Shown here: positions 1 to 9,830 of the stretch, in pieces | Layout of the letters: each line of letters opens with the position of its first letter | Position numbering within the stretch: position 1 is the first letter of the stretch | Assembly (NCBI GenBank): GCA_023229525.1 | Contig: JALNZC010000022.1 | Location: 1 to 64,000 of the forward strand | DNA: 64,000 nt | Source of the DNA: Bacteroidales bacterium | GTDB taxonomy: Bacteria > Bacteroidota > Bacteroidia > Bacteroidales > FEN-979 | Direction of reading: 5' to 3' | Translations under genes and position numbers: made by a program | Notes under the pieces: generated by a model | Seen by the model: the letters and a program-made list of their open reading frames with translations, nothing else | Told to the model about the DNA's origin: nothing | Databases searched by the model: none

Positions 1-35
1 AGTTATTGAAAAAAGTCAACCTATTTCAGTCATCA

Positions 36-1286
36 TCAATCTTGTATCCTGCATCCTGCATCTTGTATCCTGCATCTCTTTCTGCACCTTCTAATAAAGA
101 AACCCGCCACTATCAAACCGATCAACGATCCGAATCCCAGGATTCGAAGGATCCATGTCCTGGGCCAGTTGATTTCGGCCAATAAAGGATTTGACGGTTT
201 TTCACCGTTATACCGGAATACCGGGTTCAGGTAAAAAATTGTTCCGGGCCCAACTACTGGGTATTTATAATTCTTGATAAAAACGACTTCTGTACGGATG
301 TAAGTATCTCCCGGATCGAATTTATACCAGGCCCTGTCGGCCAGGCGAACGATTTTCCTGATTTCGCCATTCTGACCGATGAAACTTATTTTCAGCGGCT
401 TTTCACTCACCGAAACATAAAGGGTATCCGATTTCATGATAACCGAGTTCACGGTCGGGATGTACCGGGCCAGTTTTGCTTTTTGATCGAATGATTCATG
501 AACACTCATGAATATTTCGGCGCCGAATGCCATGCCCGACTTCAACGATTTAATCAGCTTATCACCACTGACCGAAGGTGAATTGATGTATGTACACATC
601 CGTTGAATTTCATAAGGGTCCGCAATATCATGGGCATCATCGTCAGCCAGAAGCCAGACAGGACGGCCGGCGGAAAGCGCTGCATCCCATTGCGGGATCG
701 ATCGCCAGTTGGCATCCAAAGCCTCCACCAGATCGTAATTGGTGAGACGTTTCATATCGTTGAGGGAATATCCTCCTTCCCAGTCGGGATGAGCAATCGC
801 CACTATCTCGCTTTCAGGACGAAGCAGGTTAAGGATGTACTGTTTGTGGTTCAGGTTCTGGATCAGTGAATAATCAAGCCAGAGCACTTTGTGTGCCCCA
901 AGGAGCATCTGATGTTTTTTACGGACACCAAATCCATGCTCATACACGGGGATATAAAAGGAGGAATCACTGAAAAAATTATCGATCGACTGATAATTGG
1001 AAATTTGGGGAGCATCATATCCAAGAGCTTTGTATGTCCGGTAAAATGCTTCGTGCGTATTGTGCCGGCCGCTGGTAAGCCCTCCCCAGGCTCTGGTATG
1101 GAAATGGAAATTGGCCTTACGCCAGTGTGTACTATCCATCCCCTGATAGGGATTATAAAACCGGTCACCCGAAAATGGCTGTGGGAAAGGGAAATCATAC
1201 ACCGGCGTCATAAAATAGATCACAAGCTCAAACACCAGCAACAGCATCAGGAAATATCCCGATATTTTAAGAATCTTCCTTATCAT
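36..1286 (-). CDS. Membrane-anchored PHP-type metallophosphoesterase-like protein
   Basis: This is a 416-residue protein. An N-terminal membrane segment lies at about residues 9-26 and a second near the C-terminus at about 380-400, so the domain between should face the periplasm. The H61-F-H63-T motif, the AIAHPDWEGG stretch and the LLADDDAHD stretch match the metal-ligand pattern of PHP-domain phosphoesterases; the substrate is unknown. The last residues (CRIQDAGCRIQD) are encoded by a degenerate heptamer repeat that also occurs in non-coding DNA elsewhere in the window, so the true C-terminus has probably been extended by repeat growth. The family call is from motifs only. Confidence 0.6.
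   Translation of the reverse strand: MIRKILKISGYFLMLLLVFELVIYFMTPVYDFPFPQPFSGDRFYNPYQGMDSTHWRKANFHFHTRAWGGLTSGRHNTHEAFYRTYKALGYDAPQISNYQSIDNFFSDSSFYIPVYEHGFGVRKKHQMLLGAHKVLWLDYSLIQNLNHKQYILNLLRPESEIVAIAHPDWEGGYSLNDMKRLTNYDLVEALDANWRSIPQWDAALSAGRPVWLLADDDAHDIADPYEIQRMCTYINSPSVSGDKLIKSLKSGMAFGAEIFMSVHESFDQKAKLARYIPTVNSVIMKSDTLYVSVSEKPLKISFIGQNGEIRKIVRLADRAWYKFDPGDTYIRTEVVFIKNYKYPVVGPGTIFYLNPVFRYNGEKPSNPLLAEINWPRTWILRILGFGSLIGLIVAGFFIRRCRKRCRIQDAGCRIQD
41..77. repeat. Heptamer tandem repeat (ATCCTGC class), copy 1
   Basis: About five degenerate 7-bp units (ATCCTGC / ATCTTGT) overlap the last codons of the preceding minus-strand gene. The same unit class recurs at 20981-21076 and, in the other orientation, at 34004-34045. 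Confidence 0.75.
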
Positions 1287-1362
1287 TTTTCTCCGGTTGC
1301 ATTGAGTATGCTGAATCTGGTTCCATTTCCCCCGTTGATCATGGAAACAAAGGTACAGATTT

Positions 1363-2646
1363 TTAAAAGAGGGTAATCAGCAATTTAATGTTTAGAAAAA
1401 CGACTGCTCCACCCACCAATATAAGCATAATCTTAGTTCGGACTTTGTTTACATACCGACCCATAACAGACCCGGATGAGGTGAGATAGATCTGCAGGAA
1501 AATAGTGAAAGGCAGTTGGATACTCAATACCATCTGCGATATGATCAGTCCCTGGTATGGGTTACGGATCAGAAAGATGATAAACACTGCGAAGATAAGG
1601 GAGATAAGTATCCCCAACCTGGAATGGCTGTCGCGGATATCATATGGTTCTCCAAACAACCCGGCGAAAATGGAGCCACCGGCCATTCCGGAAGTAATCG
1701 AGGATGCCACACCTGCAAATAAAAGGGCGACCGCAAAAATAACCCCGGCGTTGTTGCCAAGCAGCGGTTGCAGGATATCTTTGGCCTGCTGTAATTCGTT
1801 GACCTGTACATTACGGATGAAAAATGAGGTGGCAGCAAGCAAAATGATAGCGCTGTTGATCGCCCAGCCGATAATCATCGAGAACAGGGTATCGAATAAT
1901 TCATAATCCATCTGGCGTTTGATCACTTTTTCATCTTTAAGGTTCCATTGACGGCTCTGGATGATCTCGGAGTGGAGAAAAAGATTATGCGGCATCACGA
2001 CAGCGCCCAGTACACTCATCACGATGATCATAGACCCTTGGGGAATCGTTGGTTTGACCCAGCCAATCCCGGCCGATACCCAATCAATATGTACCAGCGT
2101 CAATTCATATAGAAACGAAAGTCCGATCACAGAGACAAAAGCGATGATGAATTTTTCGATTTTCTTGTATGAGTTGGTAAAGAGCATGATGATTACGAAT
2201 ATCAAGGCCATCAATGCCCCTGCAGGAACAGGAATGCTGAAAAGCATGTTCAGCGCTACAGAGGCGCCTAATATTTCTGCCAGGGATGTTGAGATTGAAG
2301 CTCCCATGGCCGAAATCAACACTGTTCGCGATACCCAGACAGGGGTATGTTTGGTGGCAGCCTCGGAAAGACATAATCCCGTAGCAATTCCCAGATGGGC
2401 CACATTGTGTTGTAAGATAATAAGCATGATCGTCGATAAGGTCACCATCCATAAAAGCTCATAGCCAAATCCTGAACCTGCCGCAATGTTTGAGGCCCAA
2501 TTCCCGGGATCAATAAAACCCACTGTAACAAGCAAACCAGGGCCGATATATTTTAAAATATCCAGCGCCCCAAACCGGGGTTTGTGATCCCGGCGCCGTA
2601 AATCTTTTAAAAAATTAAAATCCATAATTGACTGTTTAAAATACAT
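1363..2646 (-). CDS. mntH: Nramp family divalent metal (Mn2+/Fe2+) transporter
   Basis: This is a 427-residue polytopic inner-membrane protein. The TM1 metal-binding motif DPGN (residues 46-49) and the TM6 motif MPHN (M218-P219-H220) are the hallmarks of proton-coupled Mn2+/Fe2+ Nramp transporters, and the length is normal for the family. An alternative start seven codons in (MDFNFL) is equally plausible. The gene appears monocistronic, with an octamer repeat array just upstream. No metal riboswitch was recognised in the 274-bp upstream gap. Confidence 0.9.
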   Translation of the reverse strand: MYFKQSIMDFNFLKDLRRRDHKPRFGALDILKYIGPGLLVTVGFIDPGNWASNIAAGSGFGYELLWMVTLSTIMLIILQHNVAHLGIATGLCLSEAATKHTPVWVSRTVLISAMGASISTSLAEILGASVALNMLFSIPVPAGALMALIFVIIMLFTNSYKKIEKFIIAFVSVIGLSFLYELTLVHIDWVSAGIGWVKPTIPQGSMIIVMSVLGAVVMPHNLFLHSEIIQSRQWNLKDEKVIKRQMDYELFDTLFSMIIGWAINSAIILLAATSFFIRNVQVNELQQAKDILQPLLGNNAGVIFAVALLFAGVASSITSGMAGGSIFAGLFGEPYDIRDSHSRLGILISLIFAVFIIFLIRNPYQGLIISQMVLSIQLPFTIFLQIYLTSSGSVMGRYVNKVRTKIMLILVGGAVVFLNIKLLITLF

Positions 2647-2658
2647 TTAGCAATTCGA

Positions 2659-2786
2659 TCAATCACTCAGTTACTCAATCACTCAATCACTCAGTCCCTC
2701 AATCCCTCAATCCTTCAATCCCTCAATCCTTCAATCCTTCAATCCTTCAGTCCTTCATTCCTTCAATCCTTCAGTCCTTCATTCCT
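2659..2786. repeat. Octamer tandem repeat (CAATCCCT class), copy 1
   Basis: About 15 degenerate 8-bp units of the form TCAATCCT / TCAATCAC / TCAGTCCT fill the gap between the Nramp gene and the next divergent gene. A related array in the opposite orientation lies at 34880-34947. Confidence 0.8.
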
Positions 2787-2920
2787 TTTCCGTCAAAGTA
2801 CCAGGTAAAATTATTAATAAATCGGTGAAATAATCATCCGATCTTTCTTATGTTTTGTGCTTTTAATGTAAATTGCATGGCACTAATCTTAAATAACAAT
2901 CATTTATAAAAACCAAAATC

Positions 2921-3733
2921 ATGAAAAAGCAAATTTTACTTCTTTTGGCTCTGTTTCTCATCGGGACAGGGTATGCTCAACAAAAACTTTATCTGTCTCT
3001 GGGTGTCGGAGCCGGTTTCGGGACTGCCTCCAGTTATGACTTCTACTCGGATAGCAAAAAAGTCCACCCCGTTGCACTGGGTAAGGGATTTGATGCCATG
3101 CTGCGGGCCGGATATTTCGTGAACAACTTCATGGCTGTCGAACTCGGTGTGGGTTACCGTAAAGGTTTCAATACGAAAATTGATATTACATCCAGCATTG
3201 GCGAATTAGGTAGTGAGACCGGTAACCTGAAAATTGCCGGTAATATGCTTCAGATCGTTCCTGCCCTCGTTATCTCCCCGGATCTGGGTTCGGAAAAGGT
3301 CAGGCCCTATGCCCGGCTCGGTGTTATCATTGGTGTAATGAACTCGATCAACACAAAAATTGATGCTACCATAGTAAATGGCGAATCCACAAATACCAAG
3401 GCCACCATGAAATACTCAGGAGGAGTTTCCGTTGGCGGATCAGCTGCCATCGGGGCAGATTTCAACCTTGGGGATAGGATCGCCCTTTATGCTGAAATAA
3501 TCTATGATGCCCTCAGTTATGCTCCAACCAAAGGTAAATTCACAAAAATGGAAGTTGACGGTGTAGATAAACTACCCGACATGACAACCTCCGACAAGGA
3601 AGTCAAGTTTGTGAAAGATATGACCGGTTATGTTCACCAGAACAGCGAGCCTACCCAGGTATTGAAGAACAGTTATCCTTTCAACAGTCTCGGCCTGAAT
3701 ATCGGGGTTAAAATAAAATTCGGGAGCAAATAA
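2921..3733 (+). CDS. Outer membrane beta-barrel protein
   Basis: This is a 270-residue protein with a clear Sec signal peptide (MKKQILLLLALFLIGTGYA, cleavage before QQ). Alternating amphipathic strands rich in G, Y and F follow, with repeated patterns such as LGVGAGFG and VELGVGYRKG, ending in an aromatic/charged strand (LNIGVKIKFGSK). This is the pattern of small porin-like or OmpA-type eight-stranded barrels of Bacteroidota. The substrate or partner is unknown. The 3' end is followed directly by a small inverted-repeat mobile element. Confidence 0.75.
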   Translation: MKKQILLLLALFLIGTGYAQQKLYLSLGVGAGFGTASSYDFYSDSKKVHPVALGKGFDAMLRAGYFVNNFMAVELGVGYRKGFNTKIDITSSIGELGSETGNLKIAGNMLQIVPALVISPDLGSEKVRPYARLGVIIGVMNSINTKIDATIVNGESTNTKATMKYSGGVSVGGSAAIGADFNLGDRIALYAEIIYDALSYAPTKGKFTKMEVDGVDKLPDMTTSDKEVKFVKDMTGYVHQNSEPTQVLKNSYPFNSLGLNIGVKIKFGSK

Positions 3734-3744
3734 TTATTCAGGTT

Positions 3745-3920
3745 TGAGCCTGCTCCGAAAAGTCTGCGAACAAGATTTGCAGCCAATCTACCCACCCCCA
3801 ACCATACCCAATAACAAGATATACAGTATTTTGCTGGAGCAGAGATGCTCCCCTCCCTGCTCACAGGGAGGGGCTGGGGGTGGGTAAATTTACCATAAGC
3901 TACTTTTCGGAGTGGACTCA
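3745..3920 (+). mobile_element. MITE-like element, copy 1 (176 bp, short form)
   Basis: The terminal inverted repeats read TGAGCCTGCTCCGAAAAGT at the left end and ACTTTTCGGAGTGGACTCA at the right. The interior contains a CCCTCCC...GGGAGGG hairpin and a conserved GGGTGGGTA block. It is flanked by a 12-13 bp direct repeat (ATTATTCAGGTT), one copy of which contains the last codons and stop of the neighbouring RND pump gene. There is no ORF inside. Compared with copies 2 and 3 it lacks the second GGGAGGGG hairpin. Confidence 0.8.
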
Positions 3921-3921
3921 A

Positions 3922-6900
3922 TTATTCAGGTTTTAATGCTTTTTTGCTGAATCTTGCTTTGACATTATCAAAAATCTGGTAAACAACCGGAATAATAATC
4001 AACGTTAAGAACATCGAGCTGGTCAATCCCCCGATAAGGGCCCAGGCCATGCCATTTTTCCATTCACTCCGGCGCCGGTCGCAAGGGCAATAGGCAGCAT
4101 CCCGAAGATCATGGAAAAAGTGGTCATCAAAATCGGGCGCATCCTCACTTTTCCGGCCAGTATCAAGGCCTCTGCGGTGTTATGTCCAGCCGCTTTCATC
4201 TGGTTGGTGAAGTCGACCAGCAAAATAGCATTCTTCCCGACCAATCCCACCAACATGATCATACCAAGGATAGAGAAAATCGTCAGCGATTGCATGGTCA
4301 GACCCAGGGCGAGTAAGGCTCCGATGATAGCCAGCGGTATGGAGAACAATACCACGAAAGGGTAAATGTACGAATCATACAGGGCGACCATGATCAGGTA
4401 AACAAAAAGTATCGAAGCCAGGAAAGCAATGCCCAGACTACCAAATGCTTCGGTCTGGTATTTCATGTCTCCTTCGGGAATGAAGCTGACCTCCTGGGGC
4501 ATTTTCATACTTTTCACCTTTTTCAATACATCCTCTCCGACCGACCCTACCGGTCGACCGATCACCTGGGATTGTATGGTTATGGAAGGTACCCGGTTGT
4601 ACCTTTGCAGAACGGAAGTGCCGCTCCATGGCCGGATAGTAGCAAACTGGTTAAGCTGGATCGACTGCCCTTTGTTGTTGATAAAGGTAAGTCCTGAAAT
4701 ATCATCGATACTGTTACGGTCAAATTGGTCAAGCACCACATTGATGTTGTATTCGCTGTCTCCGTCACGGAACTTGGCGTCGGTATTGCCGCTGAACGCA
4801 TTCTGGAGGGTCATCCCAACCATGGCAGTCGAGAGTCCGAGTTCGGCCATCTTATCTTTATCCAGACGAATATCCACTTCAGGGTTACCGGCTTCCACCG
4901 AAAGCTTTACCTCATAGGTACCGGGTATTTGTTTCATCGCATTCATCACTTTTGGTGCATATTTATTCAGGGTATCCATGTTAGGACCGCTGATTACGAT
5001 CTGGATGGGATCAAGATCGGATGTCCCCATAAGGGATACAATAGTGGAACGGACCTTTATTCCCGGAATGAGATTCATAAGGTCCTTTTTCATGGCCAGG
5101 GCGAATTGTTCGGATGTTATCTCCCGTTTCTCCTTTTCAACCATCTTGATATGCATTTCCGAATTATAGGCATTCGATCCGCCCCCGAAAAAACTGGTCG
5201 AACTCCCAACTGAGGTGAAAACACTGGTTACTTCCGGCAGACTTCGAACATATTGTTCGGCTTTCAGGGTGACCTGGTTGGTTTGTTCGATGGTGGCGTC
5301 CTTGGGTAATTCCATGGCAATGATCACCTCACCGCGGTCACCCATGGTAAGGAATTCACTTCCGATAAATCCGGTAATCACCAGGGCGATCGATGCAAAG
5401 AAAACAATAGTCACTGCGATAAGGATGATGGCTTTATGCCGTAACGACCAACCCAATAACCTTGAATATCCTTCGGTAAACTGATGTAAAAATTGCTCAA
5501 AACCATCGGTAAGACGGCCTAACCAGCTTCCTTTGCGGAAATGTTCATGTTTAGCCAACCGGGATGCAAGCAGGGGTGTGACCGTGAACGAAACGAACAG
5601 GCTCAGCATAGTTGCAATGACTACAACCAATGCAAACTGGCGCAATAACCCCGATATCATGCTGGTAATGATGGCAATGGGAAGAAAAACGACTACATCG
5701 ACCATGGTAATGGACAACGCTGTGTAATTGATCTCATTACGTCCGTCGAGGGAACCTTTTCGTCGGTCTTTTCCCATTTCCAGATGACGGTATATGTTTT
5801 CAAGCACAACAATGGAGTCATCGACCAGAATCCCGATCACCAGCGACATGGCCACCATGGAAATGATATTCAGCGAGAAGTTCAACACATACATAGCGGT
5901 GAACACGGAAATAAGTGAAGCGGGAATGGCTATCAATATTATGAAGGAATTTCGCAGACTATGCAGGAAAATCAACATAACCAGTGCCACCAGGCAGATG
6001 GCCAGCAAAAGATCCTTCATGACGGCCCGTGCGGAGTCCAGCGTAAAATCGGAAGTGTCGTTGGCAATTTCAAATTTCAACCCCTGCCCCTGATAGATCG
6101 ATTCAATTTTGATGATCGACTCCCTTACCTTTTTCGAGATCTCCACTTCATTTCCATCAGGCTGCTTAAAGATCATCATGCCGACCGAATTCTCGCCGTT
6201 GATGCGGCTGATACTCTGGGTCTCTCTCTTGGCATCCTGCACCTCGGCGACATCTTCCAGCCTTACCGGACTGCCGTTGGCATCGGTGGATAGCACGAGA
6301 TTTTTAATATCGTCCAAACGGGCAAATTTGCCGGAAAGACGGATGATCACTTCCTGGCTCTTGTCTTTGATCTTCCCGGTAGGAAATTCCATATTGGCCG
6401 ACTGGATTGCCTGGGTCACCTGCAGGATGGAAAGGTTATGTGCCCCAAGCTTTTCATTGTCAACATTGATGCGGATCTCCCGTTCCTCACCCCCGACCAT
6501 GTCAACCTGAGATACACCGGTAATGGTAGAAATCATGGGCTTAATCTTATTTTTAACAAGATCATATACCTCCGTCGCCGGGATGTTTGCAGTAATGCCA
6601 AGCCGTATGATGGGTATATCGGACATCGAAAAATTGTTGATGATGGGAGGCAAAACATCTTTTGGCAACAAGTAACCTATGTTATTCACCTTCCGGGTGG
6701 CATTTTCCAACGCCCGGTCCATATTGGCGCCACTTTTAAAAATGATCACCACAACAGAAGCTCCTTCGTATGAAGAACTCTGGATGTTGTCGATTTCTTC
6801 GAGTGATGAAATAGCATCTTCAATCTTTTTGGTCACCGAATTCTCTACTTCCGAAGGGGAAGCGCCCGGATAATTGGTGATTACCAGCAGTACCGGTTCC

Positions 6901-7022
6901 GAATATTTTGGCAACAACTCGTAATTGAGAGCAAAGTAGCTAACCACACCAAGGAAGGTCAGTACTATAAAAATGACAACAACCAGTGAAGGCCGTTTGA
7001 TCGAAAGTTCAGTAATATTCAT
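3922..7022 (-). pseudogene. RND efflux pump inner-membrane subunit (AcrB/HAE1 family), frameshifted near the 3' end
   Basis: About 1033 residues are recoverable. The N-terminus (MNITELSIKRP) and TM4 with the proton-relay Asp pair D401-D402 in GILVDDSIVVLEN identify a proton-driven drug/metabolite exporter. The uninterrupted frame stops at 4023, but the expected ending (SEWKNGMAWALIGGLTSSM... to KKALKPE) continues in another frame to a TAA at 3922. A single missing base at about 4067-4070 explains this; it is either a real frameshift removing the last transmembrane helix or a sequencing error. It lies downstream of its MFP (11-bp gap) and the TolC-like gene in one operon. Confidence 0.85.
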
Positions 7023-7033
7023 GACCTCGTAAG

Positions 7034-8101
7034 TTATTTGTTGTTGACAATGGTGACAATAGAATTATTATCCAGGTTGATCTGCCCGGCTGTTACGATT
7101 ATTTCTCCTTCTTTTAATCCATCCAGGACTTCAACCTGTTTATCGTCGGCTGAACCGATCCGGATTGAACGCAATATTGACCGGTTGCCTTCAACAACAT
7201 ATACTTTGGGATCCTTTATACTTCCGATGATGGAACGACGCGGGATGGTCAGACATTCACGCTCCATTCCTGAACCAAATCCGGCAGTACCGAACATCCC
7301 TGCTTTTAAAGGATGACGGCTTTCATTTACCAATTCGATCTCCACCGGGAAACGGCGGGCTTCGTCTGCTTTAACTCCTACCGAAACTACGACACCTTGA
7401 TAATTGATGCCCGGATAAATGGAAGAGGAGATGGTCGCTTTTTGACCTACGCGGATCAGCACAGCTTCACTCTCGGTAAGATTGGCCACAAATTTTAACC
7501 GGCTTATATCTACAATTTCTGCTACAGGGGCTCCTGGCATAACCAGCGACCCCGTTTCAATCATACGTTTTACGATCGTCCCCTGTATCGGCGCTTTGAT
7601 GGCCGCGTTGTCGAGCTGTTTTTTCAAACTCACCACGTCGGCTTCTGATTTTTTTGCAAACAAACGTGCGTCCTCAACCTGTTGATTTGAGATCGCATCA
7701 TCCTTCAGAAGACCTTCATACTTCAGCAGATCGGCCTTGGCTTTTTCAAAAGCAGCCTGAGCAAGTGAAAACTGGCTCCTCAACACTTCGTCATCGAGCC
7801 TGGCCAGGACCTGCCCCTGTTTCACAAAGTCACCCGTTTTGATAAGCAAATTCACCACTTTGCCTTGTCCTTCCGAAGCCAACATCAGTTCATGAATGGC
7901 TGAAAAAGTGCCGTTGGCCGAAAAATCACCGCTCATATGGTTTTTTTTGAGTTCAGTGACAAATACCGGAATGGTCTTTAAATTACCATCCTGTTTTGAC
8001 TTTGCATCAATCTTTTTCTTGTTGAGCAAAAGTGTGACCGTACACGCACCAACAAGCACGATTATGACCAGGGAAATACCGACAATTTTTTTCATATTCA
8101 C
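7034..8101 (-). CDS. RND efflux periplasmic adaptor (membrane fusion protein)
   Basis: This is a 355-residue protein. An N-terminal membrane anchor (VGISLVIIVLVGACTVTLLL) is followed by the biotinyl-lipoyl-like hairpin (GQGKVVNLLIKTGDFVKQGQ), an alpha-helical hairpin at about residues 105-145, the second lipoyl half (IKAPIQGTIVKRMIETGSLV) and beta-barrel/MP domains. This is the standard HlyD/AcrA adaptor layout linking the inner-membrane pump to the outer-membrane channel. It sits between the TolC-like and pump genes in a three-gene operon. A Cys in the N-terminal segment leaves a lipoprotein possible, but the lipobox is not canonical. Confidence 0.9.
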   Translation of the reverse strand: MNMKKIVGISLVIIVLVGACTVTLLLNKKKIDAKSKQDGNLKTIPVFVTELKKNHMSGDFSANGTFSAIHELMLASEGQGKVVNLLIKTGDFVKQGQVLARLDDEVLRSQFSLAQAAFEKAKADLLKYEGLLKDDAISNQQVEDARLFAKKSEADVVSLKKQLDNAAIKAPIQGTIVKRMIETGSLVMPGAPVAEIVDISRLKFVANLTESEAVLIRVGQKATISSSIYPGINYQGVVVSVGVKADEARRFPVEIELVNESRHPLKAGMFGTAGFGSGMERECLTIPRRSIIGSIKDPKVYVVEGNRSILRSIRIGSADDKQVEVLDGLKEGEIIVTAGQINLDNNSIVTIVNNK

Positions 8102-8118
8102 GATTTACAATAAAAAAT

Positions 8119-8161
8119 GATTTGAAAATTTGAAGATTTGAAGATTTGAAAATTTGAAGAT
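8119..8161. repeat. TTTGAAAA/G tandem repeat in an intercistronic gap
   Basis: Five degenerate 8-9 bp units (TTTGAAAAT / TTTGAAGA) fill the 80-bp gap between the TolC-like gene and the MFP gene. Similar short arrays occur at 48373-48391 and 49399-49423 inside the gas vesicle cluster. Confidence 0.65.
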
Positions 8162-8181
8162 GAATAGATAGTTTTGAGTTT

Positions 8182-9522
8182 TTATTCCAGAATATCCAGC
8201 AAATTCCCGTTTGCATTAAGATACTCCAACTCGGCAATTTTCATCTGGACCAGTGCCAATGAGTGACTGGTTTGAGCGTCACTCAAAGCTGTTTCGGCAT
8301 TCAACAGATCGGTGAGTGGAATGATCCCTTTCCGATATTGCTCCTGTGAAACATCATAGACACGATCGGCCAGGTTCATATTTTCCCGCTGACGCTTTTC
8401 TGTCGTGATACTGTTGATGAACTTCTTCGATGCATCCTGGGCCTGGATCCGTAACAGTCTCTGCGTATCGTCTTCACTGACCTGAAGCTGCTGTAGTTCG
8501 ACCCGTGACTGATTCACCCGGTTATGCCGTTGTAAACCGTTAAATACCGGTACGTTCAACCTTATGCCTACCAGACTTGTATTGAACCAATCGGTTGGTT
8601 TGCCGAATACATAATAAGTGTTGCTTTGGTTGGTATAATTTATTCCGGCGATGAGTGTAAGTGAAGGATAATATTCTGACTGATTCAATCTCAGGTCGGT
8701 AAAAACCAAGCGTTTTTGCATCTCAATGAGACGGATATCGATATGTTTCGACAAATCCTGTTCACTCTGAATACTCAGCATCGATGCCGGTATTGAATCA
8801 GGAAAAGCAATAGGTTGGTCCATCGGAAGGCCCATATAATACCGTTGCATATTAAGTTCTTGTTCTAAAAGAACCTGCAACCGGTCAATCTCAGTTTGAA
8901 GGTTCAATTTTTGTACAACGATCCGGTCAAGGTCAATCCTTTTTATCAACCCTTTCTCATATTGGCTCCGGGCGATTTTTTCAGCTTTCCCCAGTTTGTC
9001 GATATTGTTTTGCTGATTCTGTATCTGTTTGCGTGTGATCTGGGTCAGATAATAGGATTGTGAAACTTCAAAAACAATGATGGTCTTGTTTTTTTCAGTA
9101 GCAAGGACATTCTGATCCATCATCAGTCGCGCCATCTGCAGACCAACCAGATATTGTTGATTATAGATCAATTGACTGGCATCCAATCCTGCCGACAGGT
9201 TAAATGTGGTACCGAACTGAACCGGGATCATCTCTCCCGGACGTCCAAAAAATTCGCCAGGAATGAGTTGGGTAGGCAGGTTTACATAATCATCAAAGGA
9301 ACCCGACATATTTATGTTCGGTAAGCCCTTCCCCATGGTCTCTTTGTAACGGTACTGCAACTTGTTTTGTTCCAGTGACGAGATCTTCAACCTCGGACTG
9401 TTTTCGATGGCCAGTTTCAGACATTCCTGAAGACCGATCATCCGCTCAGGAGGTGCCTGGGCAAGTGAATACATGACGGAAAACGTTAACGACAATCCCG
9501 TAATCAGTAACTTGAATTTCAT
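8182..9522 (-). CDS. TolC family outer membrane efflux protein
   Basis: This is a 446-residue protein with a signal peptide (MKFKLLITGLSLTFSVMYSLAQA). Two OEP repeats are visible: each has a long coiled helical segment, and the recurring pattern SQYEKGLIKRIDLDR / EQYRKGIIPLTDLLNAE marks the homologous halves. It forms the outer-membrane channel and periplasmic tunnel of the RND system. It is the first gene of the operon TolC-MFP-RND on the minus strand, so the promoter should lie in 9523-9830. Confidence 0.9.
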   Translation of the reverse strand: MKFKLLITGLSLTFSVMYSLAQAPPERMIGLQECLKLAIENSPRLKISSLEQNKLQYRYKETMGKGLPNINMSGSFDDYVNLPTQLIPGEFFGRPGEMIPVQFGTTFNLSAGLDASQLIYNQQYLVGLQMARLMMDQNVLATEKNKTIIVFEVSQSYYLTQITRKQIQNQQNNIDKLGKAEKIARSQYEKGLIKRIDLDRIVVQKLNLQTEIDRLQVLLEQELNMQRYYMGLPMDQPIAFPDSIPASMLSIQSEQDLSKHIDIRLIEMQKRLVFTDLRLNQSEYYPSLTLIAGINYTNQSNTYYVFGKPTDWFNTSLVGIRLNVPVFNGLQRHNRVNQSRVELQQLQVSEDDTQRLLRIQAQDASKKFINSITTEKRQRENMNLADRVYDVSQEQYRKGIIPLTDLLNAETALSDAQTSHSLALVQMKIAELEYLNANGNLLDILE

Positions 9523-9830
9523 TGTTTTACACTTTTGCGAACCGATAGGAGATAATTGACAATTAAAACCTATCCCCTATCATCAATCATTAAAATATTT
9601 CAAACATTAATCAACCGGTTGCCTGAAAATATTCATCAATTCTGATGGGGTATTGATAAACTGAAGAGCGGCAACATTCCTGTACTGATCCCTCTCAGTC
9701 ATAGTTCTATTCCCTTAAATTGTGTGTAACCCTGGTTGATTGCGCAGCAAAAATAATCTGATGTTAATTTCCGGGAAAACATTTCTCGGTGAATGACGGT
9801 GTCAGGGGGTTGAATGCGGATAAATAGTGG
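9523..9830. other. Intergenic region between divergent genes
   Basis: These 308 bp should carry the promoter of the TolC-led efflux operon and that of the divergent lipoprotein gene. I see no clear promoter consensus, dyad or terminator. A 31-codon minus-strand ORF at 9607-9702 has no recognisable similarity. Confidence 0.4.

Noticed and set aside
2659..2786. CRISPR-like array
   Set aside because: Units are 8 bp without spacers and no cas genes are present; it is a simple degenerate tandem repeat.
9607..9702. A 31-codon minus-strand ORF upstream of the TolC-like gene
   Set aside because: Too short, no recognisable family and no clear ribosome binding site.
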